Below are positions 1-11,400 of a DNA stretch of 64,000 nt, piece by piece. The DNA is from Acanthaster planci (taxonomy: Eukaryota; Echinodermata; Asteroidea; Valvatida; Acanthasteridae), in assembly GCF_001949145.1 (NCBI RefSeq), contig NW_019091405.1:1161182-1225181 (forward strand), read 5' to 3'. Below the pieces are notes generated by a model. That model did not search any database, was not told the DNA's origin, and was given only the letters and a program-made list of their open reading frames with translations. The first letter of the stretch is position 1; each line of letters starts with the position of its first letter. A program made the translations under genes and the position numbers.

Positions 1-285
1 TGTACAGGAATGAGACAATACAAACATCAGATATACAGGAATGAGACAAGACTTGACCATGGCTACCGTGGCATAATGAATGCATAAGTCACCGTGGCTT
101 CCTAACGGTATTTACAAACATAACCTGGCACTAGAGGTCAGCCTTGGTAGATCTGAACACAAGACTTTTTCTATGTGAGAGTCCAACTGACTTCCCATTG
201 CCTAATGCCTGGGACCTGGAAAAGATTCCACTATACGTACACGTATCAATGAAGTAACAAGTACAGATGTTACACAGTTACTTAC
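1..285. other. TTLL5 intron 3 (partial)
   Basis: Intronic sequence downstream (minus-strand sense) of exon 3. Its only visible structure is two copies of TACAGGAATGAGACAA (around 3-18 and 35-50). No coding exon recognised. Confidence 0.6.
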
Positions 286-368
286 ATCACGGAATCCATG
301 CTTACGAAGGATCTGATGGACAACCTTGCATTCTGTGCGGACCATCTTGTAAGCCAGGTGGTATTTTT
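286..368 (-). CDS. TTLL5: TTLL5-like coding exon 3
   Basis: 83 nt between acceptor TTGCTTCACATACACAG and donor GTAAGT (285-280). It encodes EKYHLAYKMVRTECKVVHQ then ILRKHGFRD. The YHLxYKxVRT...IL..HGF block is the most diagnostic piece of the gene and resembles TTLL5 closely. It ends in phase 0. The next exon (expected to carry the Y-N-LMWTG motif) was not found in 1-285. Confidence 0.9.
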
Positions 369-3300
369 CTGTGTATGTGAAGCAAAATAACTCCATCATT
401 TGACAGCATTTTAATTTGTTAACACAGAATGACATCTTAAAGTGTGACCATGAGTATTGTAGGTTGTTCCTAAGCTGCACGAATATCGTTGCCAACTTGG
501 TTTTAATTAGATTAAGTGGGTCACTGTCAATATTGTGGCAGAAAGAAAGGAATAAATGTTTGGAAGGCCAGAAAAAAAAACACTTGGGGGGGGCTATACA
601 TGTAATTGCCCTCTATTAATCATTGGCAATGAAATTAATAGAATTTTTCAGCATAGCATATTTTAGATAAGTTTGACTCTAGTGGTACAATGTACATGTA
701 CCAGTAGATACAAACACCCAACTTGGTACCACTTTCAAGTAACACTTACCACCGGTAGCATAGAGTCTACGAACTTTGGTGTAGATGCACTCTGGTCTGA
801 AAAGCATAATGGGAATGGTTTTGCGCACACCACTCCAGGCAATATTGGCTTCATCCCTGCCGTGACAACAAACACAAACGGAAATGAAAACTGAGGGGAC
901 CAAGTTTTATCATTAAAAAATTAAAATGCACGTTACGAATATTAATAGCCAAAAAAAAAAAAATTTGACAGCAGGGTACCTCAGTCTGCACCAAGAGGAG
1001 GAAACAACTACATGTACATGTACATGTAGCATGGGAAATTTTAGCACGACTCCAAAACTGTGAAAGATACCAACACACCTGTACACAGACAGAGCCATTG
1101 AAAGTATGTGAGGTCTTACAAATCTGCACCCCATTCCTGAAGTCAAGTACTGTACATTTACATGTACATGCGCATTATGTAAATGCAAGGGTAACATTTT
1201 CCACCCTGCTAGGACAAACCACTGTTGTGAAGATTGTTGTAAGGTTGGCCCACTGCACAGTTCGGCAGGTGACCCTATTTGCATATACTGCATATACATG
1301 TATTGAGGAATTTTGTTGGTCCGTAACTTTTGCAATCAGTCATGTCAGTCAAGAGGATTGTAACCATCACATCCATCATCCTTAGAGCTTCTTCGTACAA
1401 AAAGGTTAAGTGCTTTTAATCACATTCACAGGGCATTATACTTACTCTACTGACCAACAGGTACCATACAAATGGATCAATGGATCAATTTAAGGAAGAA
1501 AAGGATTTTATGACACTGCTTTCAAAGTAGGCTTTCTGCTAGTGTTGGGTGATACGCGAGTACATGTACTGTACATTTACCAACATTTTTGAGAATCAAT
1601 GCCGACTCCTCCAAGAATCATGATTCCACTTGAAAACTGATTCCACTTTTAACCAGCAAACAGTAACATGGAACAGAAATGATGTGGAGTTAACGGACAC
1701 AAATGCCCTGCAAAACTAGTCCCTCAGCCAAGAACAAATAATTTGTGATTACAATAAGATTTAAGTGTTTTAACTGTGGTGACCTTGACCTTTAACCTTC
1801 CAGACCTACAGTACATGTGAATGCAACAGACTTCCTGGGATCACCAACAGCAAACCACAAACAAATTTGAAATTCATACACGTATGTAAAGTAACTTTCA
1901 AACTTCAAGGATGAATCCAGACACCTCTGCTCCAAAGTTTGGAGATTCAATCTACTGTACCGGTATTGATGGCATGCAGGTACCCGTATGTACATGTATC
2001 ATAATCACTACCAAGAATCAATCTACGAGCACGTTTTTTAACGAATTCAATTAACCCAATTTGATCCTTTGTAATTGAAGAATGCCTTACTGGACAGCAA
2101 TGCTCTAAATTGCGTTTGATATAAGAACTATCAATGGCAACCCTGTGAGGAATAGGTATCTTTGCCGTTTTCAAGATACAGGCACGCAACATAAAATAAC
2201 CACCAAAACGATGCAACCGTGGAGCGAGTTTGTCATGACTACTGTACATGTACAATGTACATGTATGTATGTCTACAATGGCTCCATGGCTGTGAGATTT
2301 TCATCAACTCAGTCTGGATAACTCAAATTTTTTATTCATTGCCTTGAATTTCAAGTTATCAAGGTTTTACTGTACTCAAGAAAGGCATTTCCATTTTATT
2401 GATGGTCGACAGTGGGTCCACTTACAAGCATGGAGAAAGGACACAGAAGGAGTATGCAATGCCCTGGCTATTACATCTGGCCAATTACAGCTTTCTGGCA
2501 TGCCTGGTACATGTAAATGTACAATGTATGTCCATACACTGTACCTGTAGTAGAAGTGCAACAAGTGCTTGCTAAGTACCAGTACCATCTTTGACAACCA
2601 TAAAACCCCATTCTACCCTGTGACTGCTGCCGCAATTTGTCACTAGTAATCCGCATGCTTAAAACTTTGTGTAGTGAAGTATAGGGAATTAAACATTCAT
2701 ATCTTTGTTGGTGCTTGGTACGATCTCGCATTTGCGCAGTTGCTTGTGTTAGGTCACGTGCCTTTAATGTTCATGTGCAGTTACTGCCCCTGTCAAACGC
2801 TTTCTTCTGGCGTTGTTTTCGGAATCAATAAGCAAGTTGTTTATAAGAATATGTTTTACCGGTAGTTGAATCATATTGATTATATCATTTGTACAAAAGT
2901 GTATTGTGTGAGATTTCATGATCACTCGTTGTGATTATAAAGTGCATATTATTCATTGTAATCTTAGCTTTCCAGTGGTGGTTGACATGTTGTTGGCCAG
3001 TCTTCTAAGCCAAATTCATACCAAGTCTTTGAAAACTGATGTTTTGGGGGACAAAAATAAAATTACAAACACTGTATGGATAATGGAACAGTGTATTAAA
3101 ATTTGAAAAACCTTATTCACGATGGCAAAAGTTGCTAGAACATTAGGGATTTTTCTTTCTCTACCGGTCACAGCGACAAGTTAGTTAATTGCAAGCAAAA
3201 CACTACAAAATATCGCTAGGATATTATTGAACCTACTTGTCCAGCTACGCTGCAGGCAGTAATCAGGCATTTTGGGAATGGTTTCTATTATTCATTTAAC

Positions 3301-3929
3301 CGGGTGGCAATGATCATCAAACACTTTGAAGTACCAGAGTTGTAACTCCTTCTGTGTCCTTCATGGTAGAAGCCTCTGCATGTATATGTATGATTCTTTT
3401 CCGCGCATTGACCCAACCAAGCACAACACGTTAATACGTTAATCACAGAAATGAAATAACAATTCTTATATGAGTGTACATGTCCTCTGTGGAACAAATG
3501 AAGAAAATTGTGTGCGTTTACACATCATCCAGCGTCAAGTGGTTAATACATGTAAGATTGATTTGTTCTCAGTGATGACCATTTGGGAACAGCTTCACTA
3601 TAAAGTCAGTCCTGACTGGTTATGATTTACAACATGAGATTAAACTTAAATCAGCTTATGAATTTTCTGTGAAACATGTTCAGCTATCTAATGGGAAACC
3701 GGACGTTGGTTTAACGACATTCTCGCTCTACTTACTCTGTACCATCTTCATCCTCGTCTTCTTCCTCATCGCTCCCGACATCAGACAACTGATCCGTGGC
3801 ATCAGTGGTCCTGGTGTCTGCGTCTGAGGAGTTGCCACTATCTGTGTCCGAGTCATTGATGGCCCCCGTGTCACTGCTCCCACAGGAATCGTCCGAATCG
3901 TAGTCGTCGTCAGTCACGCTTGAGGCCAT
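286..3929 (-). CDS. TTLL5: TTLL5-type tubulin polyglutamylase, N-terminal part (3 exons, continues off left edge)
   Basis: Three coding exons on the minus strand join in phase: 3929-3736, 856-750 and 368-286. They encode about 128 residues. First comes a very acidic Asp/Ser/Glu-rich leader of about 65 residues. A start of the TTL fold follows, with the motifs IAWSG, KTIPIMLF, EKYHLAYKMVRTECK and QILRKHGF. From family knowledge this order (W-G, I-P, TK, then YHLxYKxVRT and ILxxHGF) is the N-terminus of TTLL5, which adds glutamate side chains to tubulin at cilia and centrioles. The start ATG at 3929 has a favourable context (ACCATGG). All three donors are GTAAGT and both internal acceptors are good. 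The catalytic ATP-grasp domain lies beyond position 1. TTLL4 or another TTLL paralogue is the main alternative. The promoter should lie between this gene and LYPLAL1, which is transcribed the other way. Confidence 0.85.
369..749. other. TTLL5 intron 2
   Basis: 381-bp intron between exons 2 and 3. It carries a G-rich/A-rich stretch around 570-595 and nothing else recognisable. Confidence 0.7.
750..856 (-). CDS. TTLL5: TTLL5-like coding exon 2
   Basis: 107 nt between acceptor ...CACGGCAG (AG at 858-857) and donor GTAAGT (749-744). It encodes DEANIAWSGVRKTIPIMLF and then RPECIYTKVRRLYATG. The W-G and IP...F...TK spacing matches the start of the TTL fold in TTLL5. It starts by completing a GAG codon from exon 1 and ends in phase 1, completed by exon 3. 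Confidence 0.88.
857..3735. other. TTLL5 intron 1
   Basis: 2.9-kb intron. It contains several TACATGTA words (1009-1030, 2243-2265) and a degenerate non-LTR retrotransposon fragment (1870-2190). From 2700 to 3735 I see nothing recognisable. Confidence 0.6.
1870..2190 (-). mobile_element. Non-LTR retrotransposon (LINE) fragment, 3' end of reverse transcriptase ORF
   Basis: Translating the minus strand gives AKIPIPHRVAIDSSYIKRN, then LEHCCPVRHSSITKDQIGL, then IEFVKKRARRLILGSDYD. After a frame change it continues LNLQTLEQRCLDSSLKFE. This is the typical C-terminal segment after the reverse transcriptase domain of CR1/Jockey/RTE-type LINEs (LEYxxPVWHSxxTxxQ..IExxQKRAxRIIxG, then a Leu-rich R-R-L segment). 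The frame change and the short length show a dead, 5'-truncated copy. No target duplications located. Confidence 0.75.
3736..3929 (-). CDS. TTLL5: TTLL5-like coding exon 1 (acidic N-terminus)
   Basis: ATG at 3929-3927 in ACCATGG context. It encodes an acidic low-complexity leader (MASSVTDDDYDSDDS..., ending DEEEDEDEDGT). The exon ends in phase 2 (GA|GTAAGT, donor at 3735). A TTG-initiated reading two codons upstream (3935) is open but the ATG is preferred. Low complexity makes homology uninformative here; assignment rests on phase continuity with exon 2. Confidence 0.75.
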
Positions 3930-3938
3930 GGTCAAAGA

Positions 3939-5440
3939 CTAGGGGTAAATGCTAACAGAGAAATTTGGGATTGGAAATTTTACAGGCTTCTTGAAATTAT
4001 TAAGAACAAACCTCATCAAAAAGGCTACTGCATGCGCAGTGAAATGTTACAGGTATATGTCAAATGTCTCAAATAACTCAGAAAGTTAAAATAGACGTGT
4101 CCTAAAGTTTAGTGGTACAATTTTGGAAATTTGGATTTGCAAATTTCAAAAGTTTATTTCAAGTTTGAGTTATTTTGTCTGATTGTCATCATACAACACC
4201 AGTAACAGTTACTAAATGCCACAATGTTGCACTTACAATTTCTTAGAAAAATTAATATAACCACATTAACTCAAACTGGGGATTAAGTCTAAGGATAATT
4301 TCAATTTCAAGTTCCACCTGGACTTAAAGTCGATCTGAGCTTCCGTCTTGACTTCAAACTAGACTTCCAGTTCTATTTGGATCTAGATTTTGAGCTCAAT
4401 TTTATAACCAAAATTATCCACAACATGAATCACCATTTTGAGTTAAATTGCTTGGTTCCATTTACTTTACTTCAAAATTGTAAGTGGAGCATACATGTAC
4501 ATGTACGTGTACCAGTAGCATTGAATTCTACTCTTAGGGAATTTACCCCTTGTAGTGTACATACTGACATTTCAATTTGGAAACAATTTTCCAATCCAGA
4601 GAGAACACATTCAAGTCAAAATTAATAATATGATTTCAGTATCCCCATTATTGCCCTTACACTCCCACAAAGTAATGACATCATCGAAAGTTACAATACA
4701 ACAGCTCCCTTTGCTTGCAATATGCTGATTTTTATCCCAGCCTCCCTAACTCCACAACCTATTTGGAGTCTGGAAAAAAAAAGGGGGCCAAGGTGCAAAG
4801 CAAAGCTGTCTAGATGATCAGACAGTAAAAAAAGGCAATCGTGGCCACAACCCAATCCATGTACACGTACTGCAGCAACTAAAGAGGGTTTTCCAAATTT
4901 ATACTCAAGCCCACCATTTTGGACAAATCACAAACGTGGACTCAAAACAACTTTTCAACAATTCACAGATGATTCCAAGTTTCTGTATCATTCAAACATT
5001 TTGTTCGAGAACTTCTGCAGTTGGTCGGACAAATGTTCGATGTCTTATCATAATTTCACAATCTACTCAGGATTTCTGAAGTAGGAGCTTTATTAAGAAA
5101 TAGCTTCTTAAAGTGTCTTTAAAACCATGAATGTTTCTACAAGAGTTTACATACGTGCCGTAGGATCGACCAAAAACTTAAAAGGCATGCCACGTAGAGT
5201 GAAGGACTGCTAGTGCAGATCCACTGATCGCACCCTGTGGCATTTGTGTACATTCGGCCCTCCGAAATACCGCAACTGGTGAAGGTATTTTGGCCTACAC
5301 ACAACTTCAAAAAGAAGTCAACCTACTCCATCATTTTTCTCTTGTTTGTCCGTCTCTGTAGATTAACATGAAAATCCAACTAACTGAAACACACTATGAA
5401 CACGCTAAGATCAACTAACAAGTAGAAAAAAAATACTTAC
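3939..5440. other. Presumed 5' UTR intron of the TTLL5-like gene
   Basis: A possible acceptor (TTTACCCCTAG, AG at 3940-3939) precedes the start codon on the minus strand, and a GTAAGT donor occurs at 5440-5435. Nothing coding is seen between them. 4260-4400 is a degenerate array of GACTTCAA/GACTTCCAGTT-like words. A TACATGTACATGTAC cluster lies at 4493-4510. Confidence 0.35.
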
Positions 5441-5530
5441 TGCGTTTAAACTGTAAATACGATCAAAAAGCTAGATCCCTCGTCACATTCTTATGTTCAC
5501 TCCGTTGAATCGTTGTCAGGACAATTTTAA
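5441..5530 (-). other. Possible non-coding first exon of the TTLL5-like gene
   Basis: On the minus strand a segment ends ...TTTAAACGCA|GTAAGT, a strong donor at 5440. It could splice to the acceptor at 3940-3939 just upstream of the start codon. The upstream end is arbitrary. This is inference from splice signals only. Confidence 0.25.
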
Positions 5531-5668
5531 CGCTGTGGGCATGCGCACAAGCTTGATCATCCAAACTAAGCGGGCGCCATTAACTTGAACCTATCGACTG
5601 GGCCAGGGCGCGACGTTTGATTTAATTTGTGAATTAATGTGCTGAGTTTATACGGTTTCCCGATCCCC

Positions 5669-5692
5669 TGTCTGTCTGTCTGTCTGTCTCTC
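5669..5692. repeat. (TCTG)n microsatellite
   Basis: Short TCTG tandem run (CTGTCTGTCTGTCTGTCTC) in the presumed TTLL5 promoter region. Confidence 0.85.
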
Positions 5693-5899
5693 GGAAAAGC
5701 ATTCCAAACTCTCTCTAATGTTACTAAAGTAATGAGCTCGAATGAAAAATATAAGTAACAATTTTTGCCCCGCCTACCTCCTTGGGAAAAAGCACTAGCT
5801 AAAGAGACCACTCCGAATAAAGCTGATAAAATCGCCGGACATTCACGTGAAAGCAGAAGACTGCCAAGGCTGAAAAAGTAATCAGACAATACTGTCAAT

Positions 5900-8369
5900 A
5901 AGTATTAAACAGTAAGATAATACGTGTCATAAACGTAAGATTGTCTCTTTTGAGGGTAGAGTTTCGTTTGCAAACATTTTTTTCACAAGCTATTCACAAG
6001 GGGATGCAATTGTCCTGTACAAAAAATCCAGGAATTTTTCCTGAGGATAGGACCCCTAGACTCAGGTTTGTGTCCGATTGTTTTTCACACAGGTGGACGC
6101 ACAGGTAATGCATTGCATTGAAAATTGCATATGATGGCAAGAAGAGATGTTTAGGCAAGCCTCCAACTTGTCAGGCACCTGTTGAAAAATCTCGACTTTC
6201 CATCGCCCACTGTAATAGCCTATGGAATTCCATTGTGTTTATCCCTGCCTCCAGCACCTGCAAGAAGTATCACAGAAACATTTTACTCCACTACCCTTAC
6301 CAAAATCAGTTGGGAATAGAAAAATCTTGGAAATAACTATCCAGTTGCGATCAGAATGTTTTAAAATGCTTGGCACAACCTTCGATTGTAAGACATTCAT
6401 CGGAAAGCTTGGTTTTTTTTTCTCGTCAGTCTCTTTTCACATCGTATGTCAATGTACAGTTAGCCTACATAATTTATTTATTGCATGTATTTATCATAAT
6501 GTCCATGATATCTCAACTATTGTCGTTAATGTCGATGTAAGCACGAATGAATGAATAAAAAAAGGCTTCATGCGACACGGGAAAAGTTCCTGTGTTGGAT
6601 GTTCTTTGCACTCTAATATGGTAACTGATTATTCCACTGAGTAGAGTATGAGCACTCCTCTCTTAAAAGTGGGAATGAACGGGGAGCTTGCGACTCAGAT
6701 TCGTGACTGATGGAAATCCTGTCTATGATCGGTCCTGATTATAACCCGAAGGGTCGCAAATATTAATGAGTTCTCACGTAGAAATCTACCGAATGCCCAA
6801 TGGAAAAGGGTGTAAAAAGTAAGTTATTTTTGTCCTTAATTTTGAAAATTCTTTTCCTTTTTTGCGGGTTAACTGATTACATTTTTAACTATTCACCCAA
6901 AACAAAATCACCCCTCCAAAAAGTAATGGTTCCGAAGTCTGCATGCAGCCATTTTTCAACATGGTATCCTACTTGCTGCGAAGCAGCGTGCCTACTTTCT
7001 GGGAAGCAGTGTATTCAGCTTTTGGAGGGGGGTTCCAAAAGCGAATGCGTCCCCAGAGAAGTTCGGGCTCATTCAATATGTTCTGGAGAAAAAAAAATAA
7101 AAACCTTGAAATTTGATAAGAAATATACTGAATACTTTCTTTCCTTCTCACCCATTCTTTGTAAAAAAAAAAAAAAAGCGGGGGCTAGGGGTCCTTCGGA
7201 CCATTTTTAACTGTATTTTTTGTCCATTCTGCTCCCAGATGGAAGCCCAATGAACCAAGGAGTTAATTCTGGCAAAGATTTACACAATCTCACCATTTGT
7301 GGGGTCTTACAATCTCCCTTTTCAAACTGTGCCGGGGCACTCTTCAAGCTGAGGATGCAGGCCAATAGGCCGAAAACTGCTTGCACGGGCCAAATCATAA
7401 TTTGTATGCACTCGAATTTTCTACGAAATGGAGCATTTTGTGGCCCATGAACTTGAACATTTGTAGAAAAGACAGGTTTAGGCGGGCAAAGAGAATACCA
7501 GCTTGCGTCTGAGTGAGATTTGGAAGACTGAATCGGTGCCTGAAAACGGTCTAGTTCTTGAGAAGTGTGGGCATCGCTATGATTTCAAAATGGCGAGGGG
7601 ATTCACGACTTCCGCTAGCGCTTTTAGGATTGACCTTCTGTGGAAATAAATATCTTCAAAAGTCATCGGTTAATGAATGGAAATTTTAAAAAATCATAAA
7701 CTGGGCTTTAATTGTATAGTATTTTTCCTGAGTTTTTGAAGTTCGGGTATTTATCCCTGTTGGCTATGGTAGCTAGTCCACTAATTCAAGTGAGAATTCC
7801 TGGCCAGCTCATCAGCATTAAAAGTGGCCCGCAGTATCTTGAAAAAGGAGCTTGTATGGTCCCCAAATTCGTGAGATTGTGTAAATCTTTGCCAGGATCA
7901 ACTCCCTGGGTCCTTGGGCTTTCATCTGATAGAAGAATGGCTAAAAAATACTGTTAAATGGCCCAAGTGCCCGAGAAAGTTGAGGGTTGTCACTTGAAAA
8001 AATGGCGGCTGCAAGCAGACTTTGGAAAAATCACTTTTTTTGGGGGGATAATTTTGTTTTGAGGGAATTACTCAAAATGTAATCGGTTAACCCACAGAAA
8101 ATTGAAAAGAAAGTGAAAAATTATGGACCATACAATAATTAACGTGTGTTTCAGATGCCTCTGGGATGTTGGTACGCATATATTATTAGGCCACGAACAA
8201 TGCTGATTTTTACACTGTTTTCAGTGGGGCCTGCACCAACCGTTAGCAAACTACACACAGCGCCCTCAAGACGAGAGGTCGAGGGTCATGTCTAGTCTGT
8301 CTCCGGTGTGCGGACAGCGCATTTCACAATTTTTTTCTGGAGAACTTTGTAACGTTTCTCATAAGTATA
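5900..8369. other. Intergenic region between divergent TTLL5-like and LYPLAL1-like genes
   Basis: About 2.5 kb separates the two divergent genes. A LINE-like tail (ATGTAAGCACGAATGAATGAATAAAAAAA) sits near 6530-6562. A pair of inverted related segments lies at 7209-7400 and 7750-7960. 8230-8369, directly upstream of the LYPLAL1 start codon, is the likely promoter/5' UTR; no TATA box is evident. Confidence 0.5.
7209..7960. repeat. Inverted pair of related ~190-bp segments
   Basis: Minus-strand 7400-7209 and plus-strand 7750-7960 share long stretches, including GTGAGATTGTGTAAATCTTT followed by GCCAG. Both read through as similar peptides (VRLCKSLP..TPW..GL.S..RM.KKY). The similarity is at the nucleotide level, so coding is not implied. 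The spacing of about 350 bp suggests a foldback or two insertions of one repeat family. Confidence 0.6.
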
Positions 8370-8463
8370 ATGGCGGCACCAACGAAAGCGGCAAATTTGA
8401 AAACAGTAATTGTTGGTTCCACACGGAAGCACAGTGCGAGTGTTATTTTCCTTCACGGCTCAG
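8370..8463 (+). CDS. LYPLAL1: LYPLAL1 exon 1
   Basis: Start ATG at 8370 (ATAATGG). Encodes [20 protein letters not shown] then [11 protein letters not shown]. Ends in phase 1 at donor CAG|GTAGGC. No earlier in-frame ATG is needed, and the length matches the family N-terminus. Confidence 0.88.
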
Positions 8464-11400
8464 GTAGGCTATGCAGCGCACGTCATCGACATCACAACAA
8501 TCAACCATAATAATGTCCATGGCCTGGGCTCAGTCAGAGCATTGAGGATCATGGAGGAAAGGAGTTCGAACGCAGGGGGTTGGCGGGCCGCTCGAACTCC
8601 TTGTGTTCCTTCCTCCCTGGTCAAAGTAATCGAAAGTAACATTTACTTAGAAAACACTAATTTTTTGGGAGACATTTTTGTGCATGGCGACATCAAGCTT
8701 GTCAAGTGTTAGCCTAGCCCCAGAACTTTGGGGTGCGACGTCCATGACGTCCACTCCACTCTAAAGAACACGTGGGAGCGGGGCGGACATCAAACCCCAC
8801 AGTTCTATGGGTACCCTTAGTCAAGTGTATGGAACTCTTTCCAACTGATACATGTAGGCGTACAGTAACCTTCATAATGCATGCTGTTGGACGCTGGCAG
8901 TTGTCCCCCACTTTGGTCACGGGACAGTTGCCTTACCCCAGAACTGTGGGGGTCCAACGTCCGCCCCGCTCCCATGAACACGTGGGAGCGGGACAGACGT
9001 CAGACCCCAAAGTTCTGGGGGTAACAGTTGTCCTTGCTCACTTTGGGAGGAGGGGGTGGGAAACGACCTCCTACTACCAAAACTGTGGGGCTCATGGGAG
9101 TGGGGTGGACGTTGGACCCCACAGTTCTGGGGGTATTGCCTTCGACCTTTTTCAGGTCCTATAATGGTGGTAAGGCTCAGTGGCCCAGCCTATAAGTGGC
9201 TGATATCTGACAGTTTCACAACTGGTCAACTACATACATGTACATATGTATAATGTAGACAGCGTTGTTCTTGAAATCCCAGCTTTATGAGGTTGGCCTC
9301 CCTCCCATGTTTATGAGATGTCCCTGAATTTTGCCACAAGAATGGGAATTTGGATAGCCTAGCTTCAACAGTGAGCTCCCCCCATTACTAGGGAGGGGAG
9401 GTTGGGATAAGAAGGGTGGGGTGGGGGAAACGACTGATTGATGCATCGTTGCATTCTCCAGATTCCTGCTGTATGATTCAGTCCCTTCTTGCTTCTCTTT
9501 GGTGTCATCAGGAGACACAGGTGAAGGGGTACTGGGTTGGATCAGGTCGCTGGTTCAAGATGCCTTCAGGATTCCACATGTTAAATTCATCTTCCCCTCC
9601 GCACCGGCAAGGTACCAGTATATTTGAATGAAGTACATGTATTTATTTTTGGAGGAGAGGGGTACATTTTTTTATATCACACCAGAAGAACAAAAAAGTG
9701 TTTGTTTCTCCTTTACATGAATTCCTGTCAAGAATGTGCTGAAGTTTTCTAATTGGAGGTAGACCAACATAGAATCCAAAGCTAGTAATCAACAAAGCTT
9801 TTATAGTGCAATATTTACCGGGGGATGGTTAGAACCCCCTGTACATCAATACTGGCTGCTTTGAGTGGCGTTTCATAGCCTCTCAAGATGATCCATGAAG
9901 TATTTTGTGAATGGAACGCTGCATAATTACATGTACAACTGTTTTACTACTCAAGATTATCCATAAATGCTTTATCACATCCATCTCATAACATTAACAT
10001 AACATCCATAACATCAACTGAAAAAGCCTCCAATTTACATGTGAATTTTTTCTTAATATGAAATTAGGAATTTTGTCATCATGTGAAAGGTTAGGGTTTT
10101 AGAATGAGTGGAGCAGGATTTGAACCCAGTGACCTCCATAATCCTGGTCAATGAATTGAGCTTGCCAACCGCATGTTGGCCTATCTTTCATTTTGTGTTA
10201 TGTCTTCTGTCCTTGACCAAAGACATTGTTAAGCTGGAAGATTGCCACTATAGGGTTGGATACATGTAGCTCAGTTTTTAGAATGCCGACTGGTGTCAAT
10301 TGTGTCGTCTTTCAAAGGCTGCAATTTCACAGTTTTTGTTTTTCAACCATACACGTATATGTGGGTGTTTTGCATCCCCATAGGCCATACACGCCGGCTG
10401 GGGGTGCTCTGAGCACTGTGTGGTACGATAGAGTGCGTATTGCTCCAAACGTCCCTGAGCTTCTGGAAACCATCAATCCCCTCTGTGAGCAGTTGGGAAA
10501 GTTGATAGATGCTGAAGTTGCTGGGGGGATCCCCCAAAACCGTATCATTCTCGGTAGGTCAGATTAGTATTGAAATTTAAAAGTTACCATTTTTGTTTCA
10601 AGTTTTCCGTCATCAACTGTATAAAGACATAATGTTGAGGAATTTTAAGATGTCTTCCAGGAGGAGATAATGGGATCTTGTATCTTCCTGAGGCAGGATG
10701 CAAGGAAGATGACTACTCAAGGGAAGACCTTGTGGAAAGACATCAATCTTTTCATGAGAAGTCATGCAGAAATTCAGATTTGCACTTCAAACTTCCCAAG
10801 ACTAGAGCTTTGTTCATCAAATGTCTAGCGTCAGTTAGCCTCTCCATGGAAACTGTTGGCACTGCATTGCACAATGGAATTAAGTATAGAGGTTTTGCAT
10901 AGCTGCCATCTTGCAGGCCAGTGCTTTTGTTTCAAAGGGTATGCACAAAGGAGGTTTCCATGTGGAACAAAACAACTGCCCTTCAAGATGGCTACCACGC
11001 AGAGCCTCTGTAAGGGCCACAGATAACTTTGAATCAACAGGTGAATTTGACTTATTTGACTTATTTTATGCAGCTTTGAGTGCCTTTAATTTTTTGTAAT
11101 TCCGGTTAGTAAACTCAGTGAAATTCTCTTTTCACATAACAGGTGGCTTTTCCATGGGTGGAGGGATGGCCATGCATTTAGCCTATCGCTTCCACCATGA
11201 TGCCGCTGGTGTGTTTGCATTGTCAAGTTTTCTCAATGAGGACTCTGTTGTTTATAAAGTGAGTGTATACAGGAATTTGTCTCAATGCACTTATTTATCC
11301 CTTGAATGATGTGTCAGGAACCCCAGTCAAACACCAAGCTAGTCTTACTTGGAAACCATATACTGTGTTCATTTTTTGTATTCCATTCAGTAATTGTGCC

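Larger units (their letters stand above)
8464..9511. other. LYPLAL1 intron 1
   Basis: Intron carrying a tRNA-like SINE head (8521-8600) and three palindromic elements (8715-9140). Confidence 0.7.
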
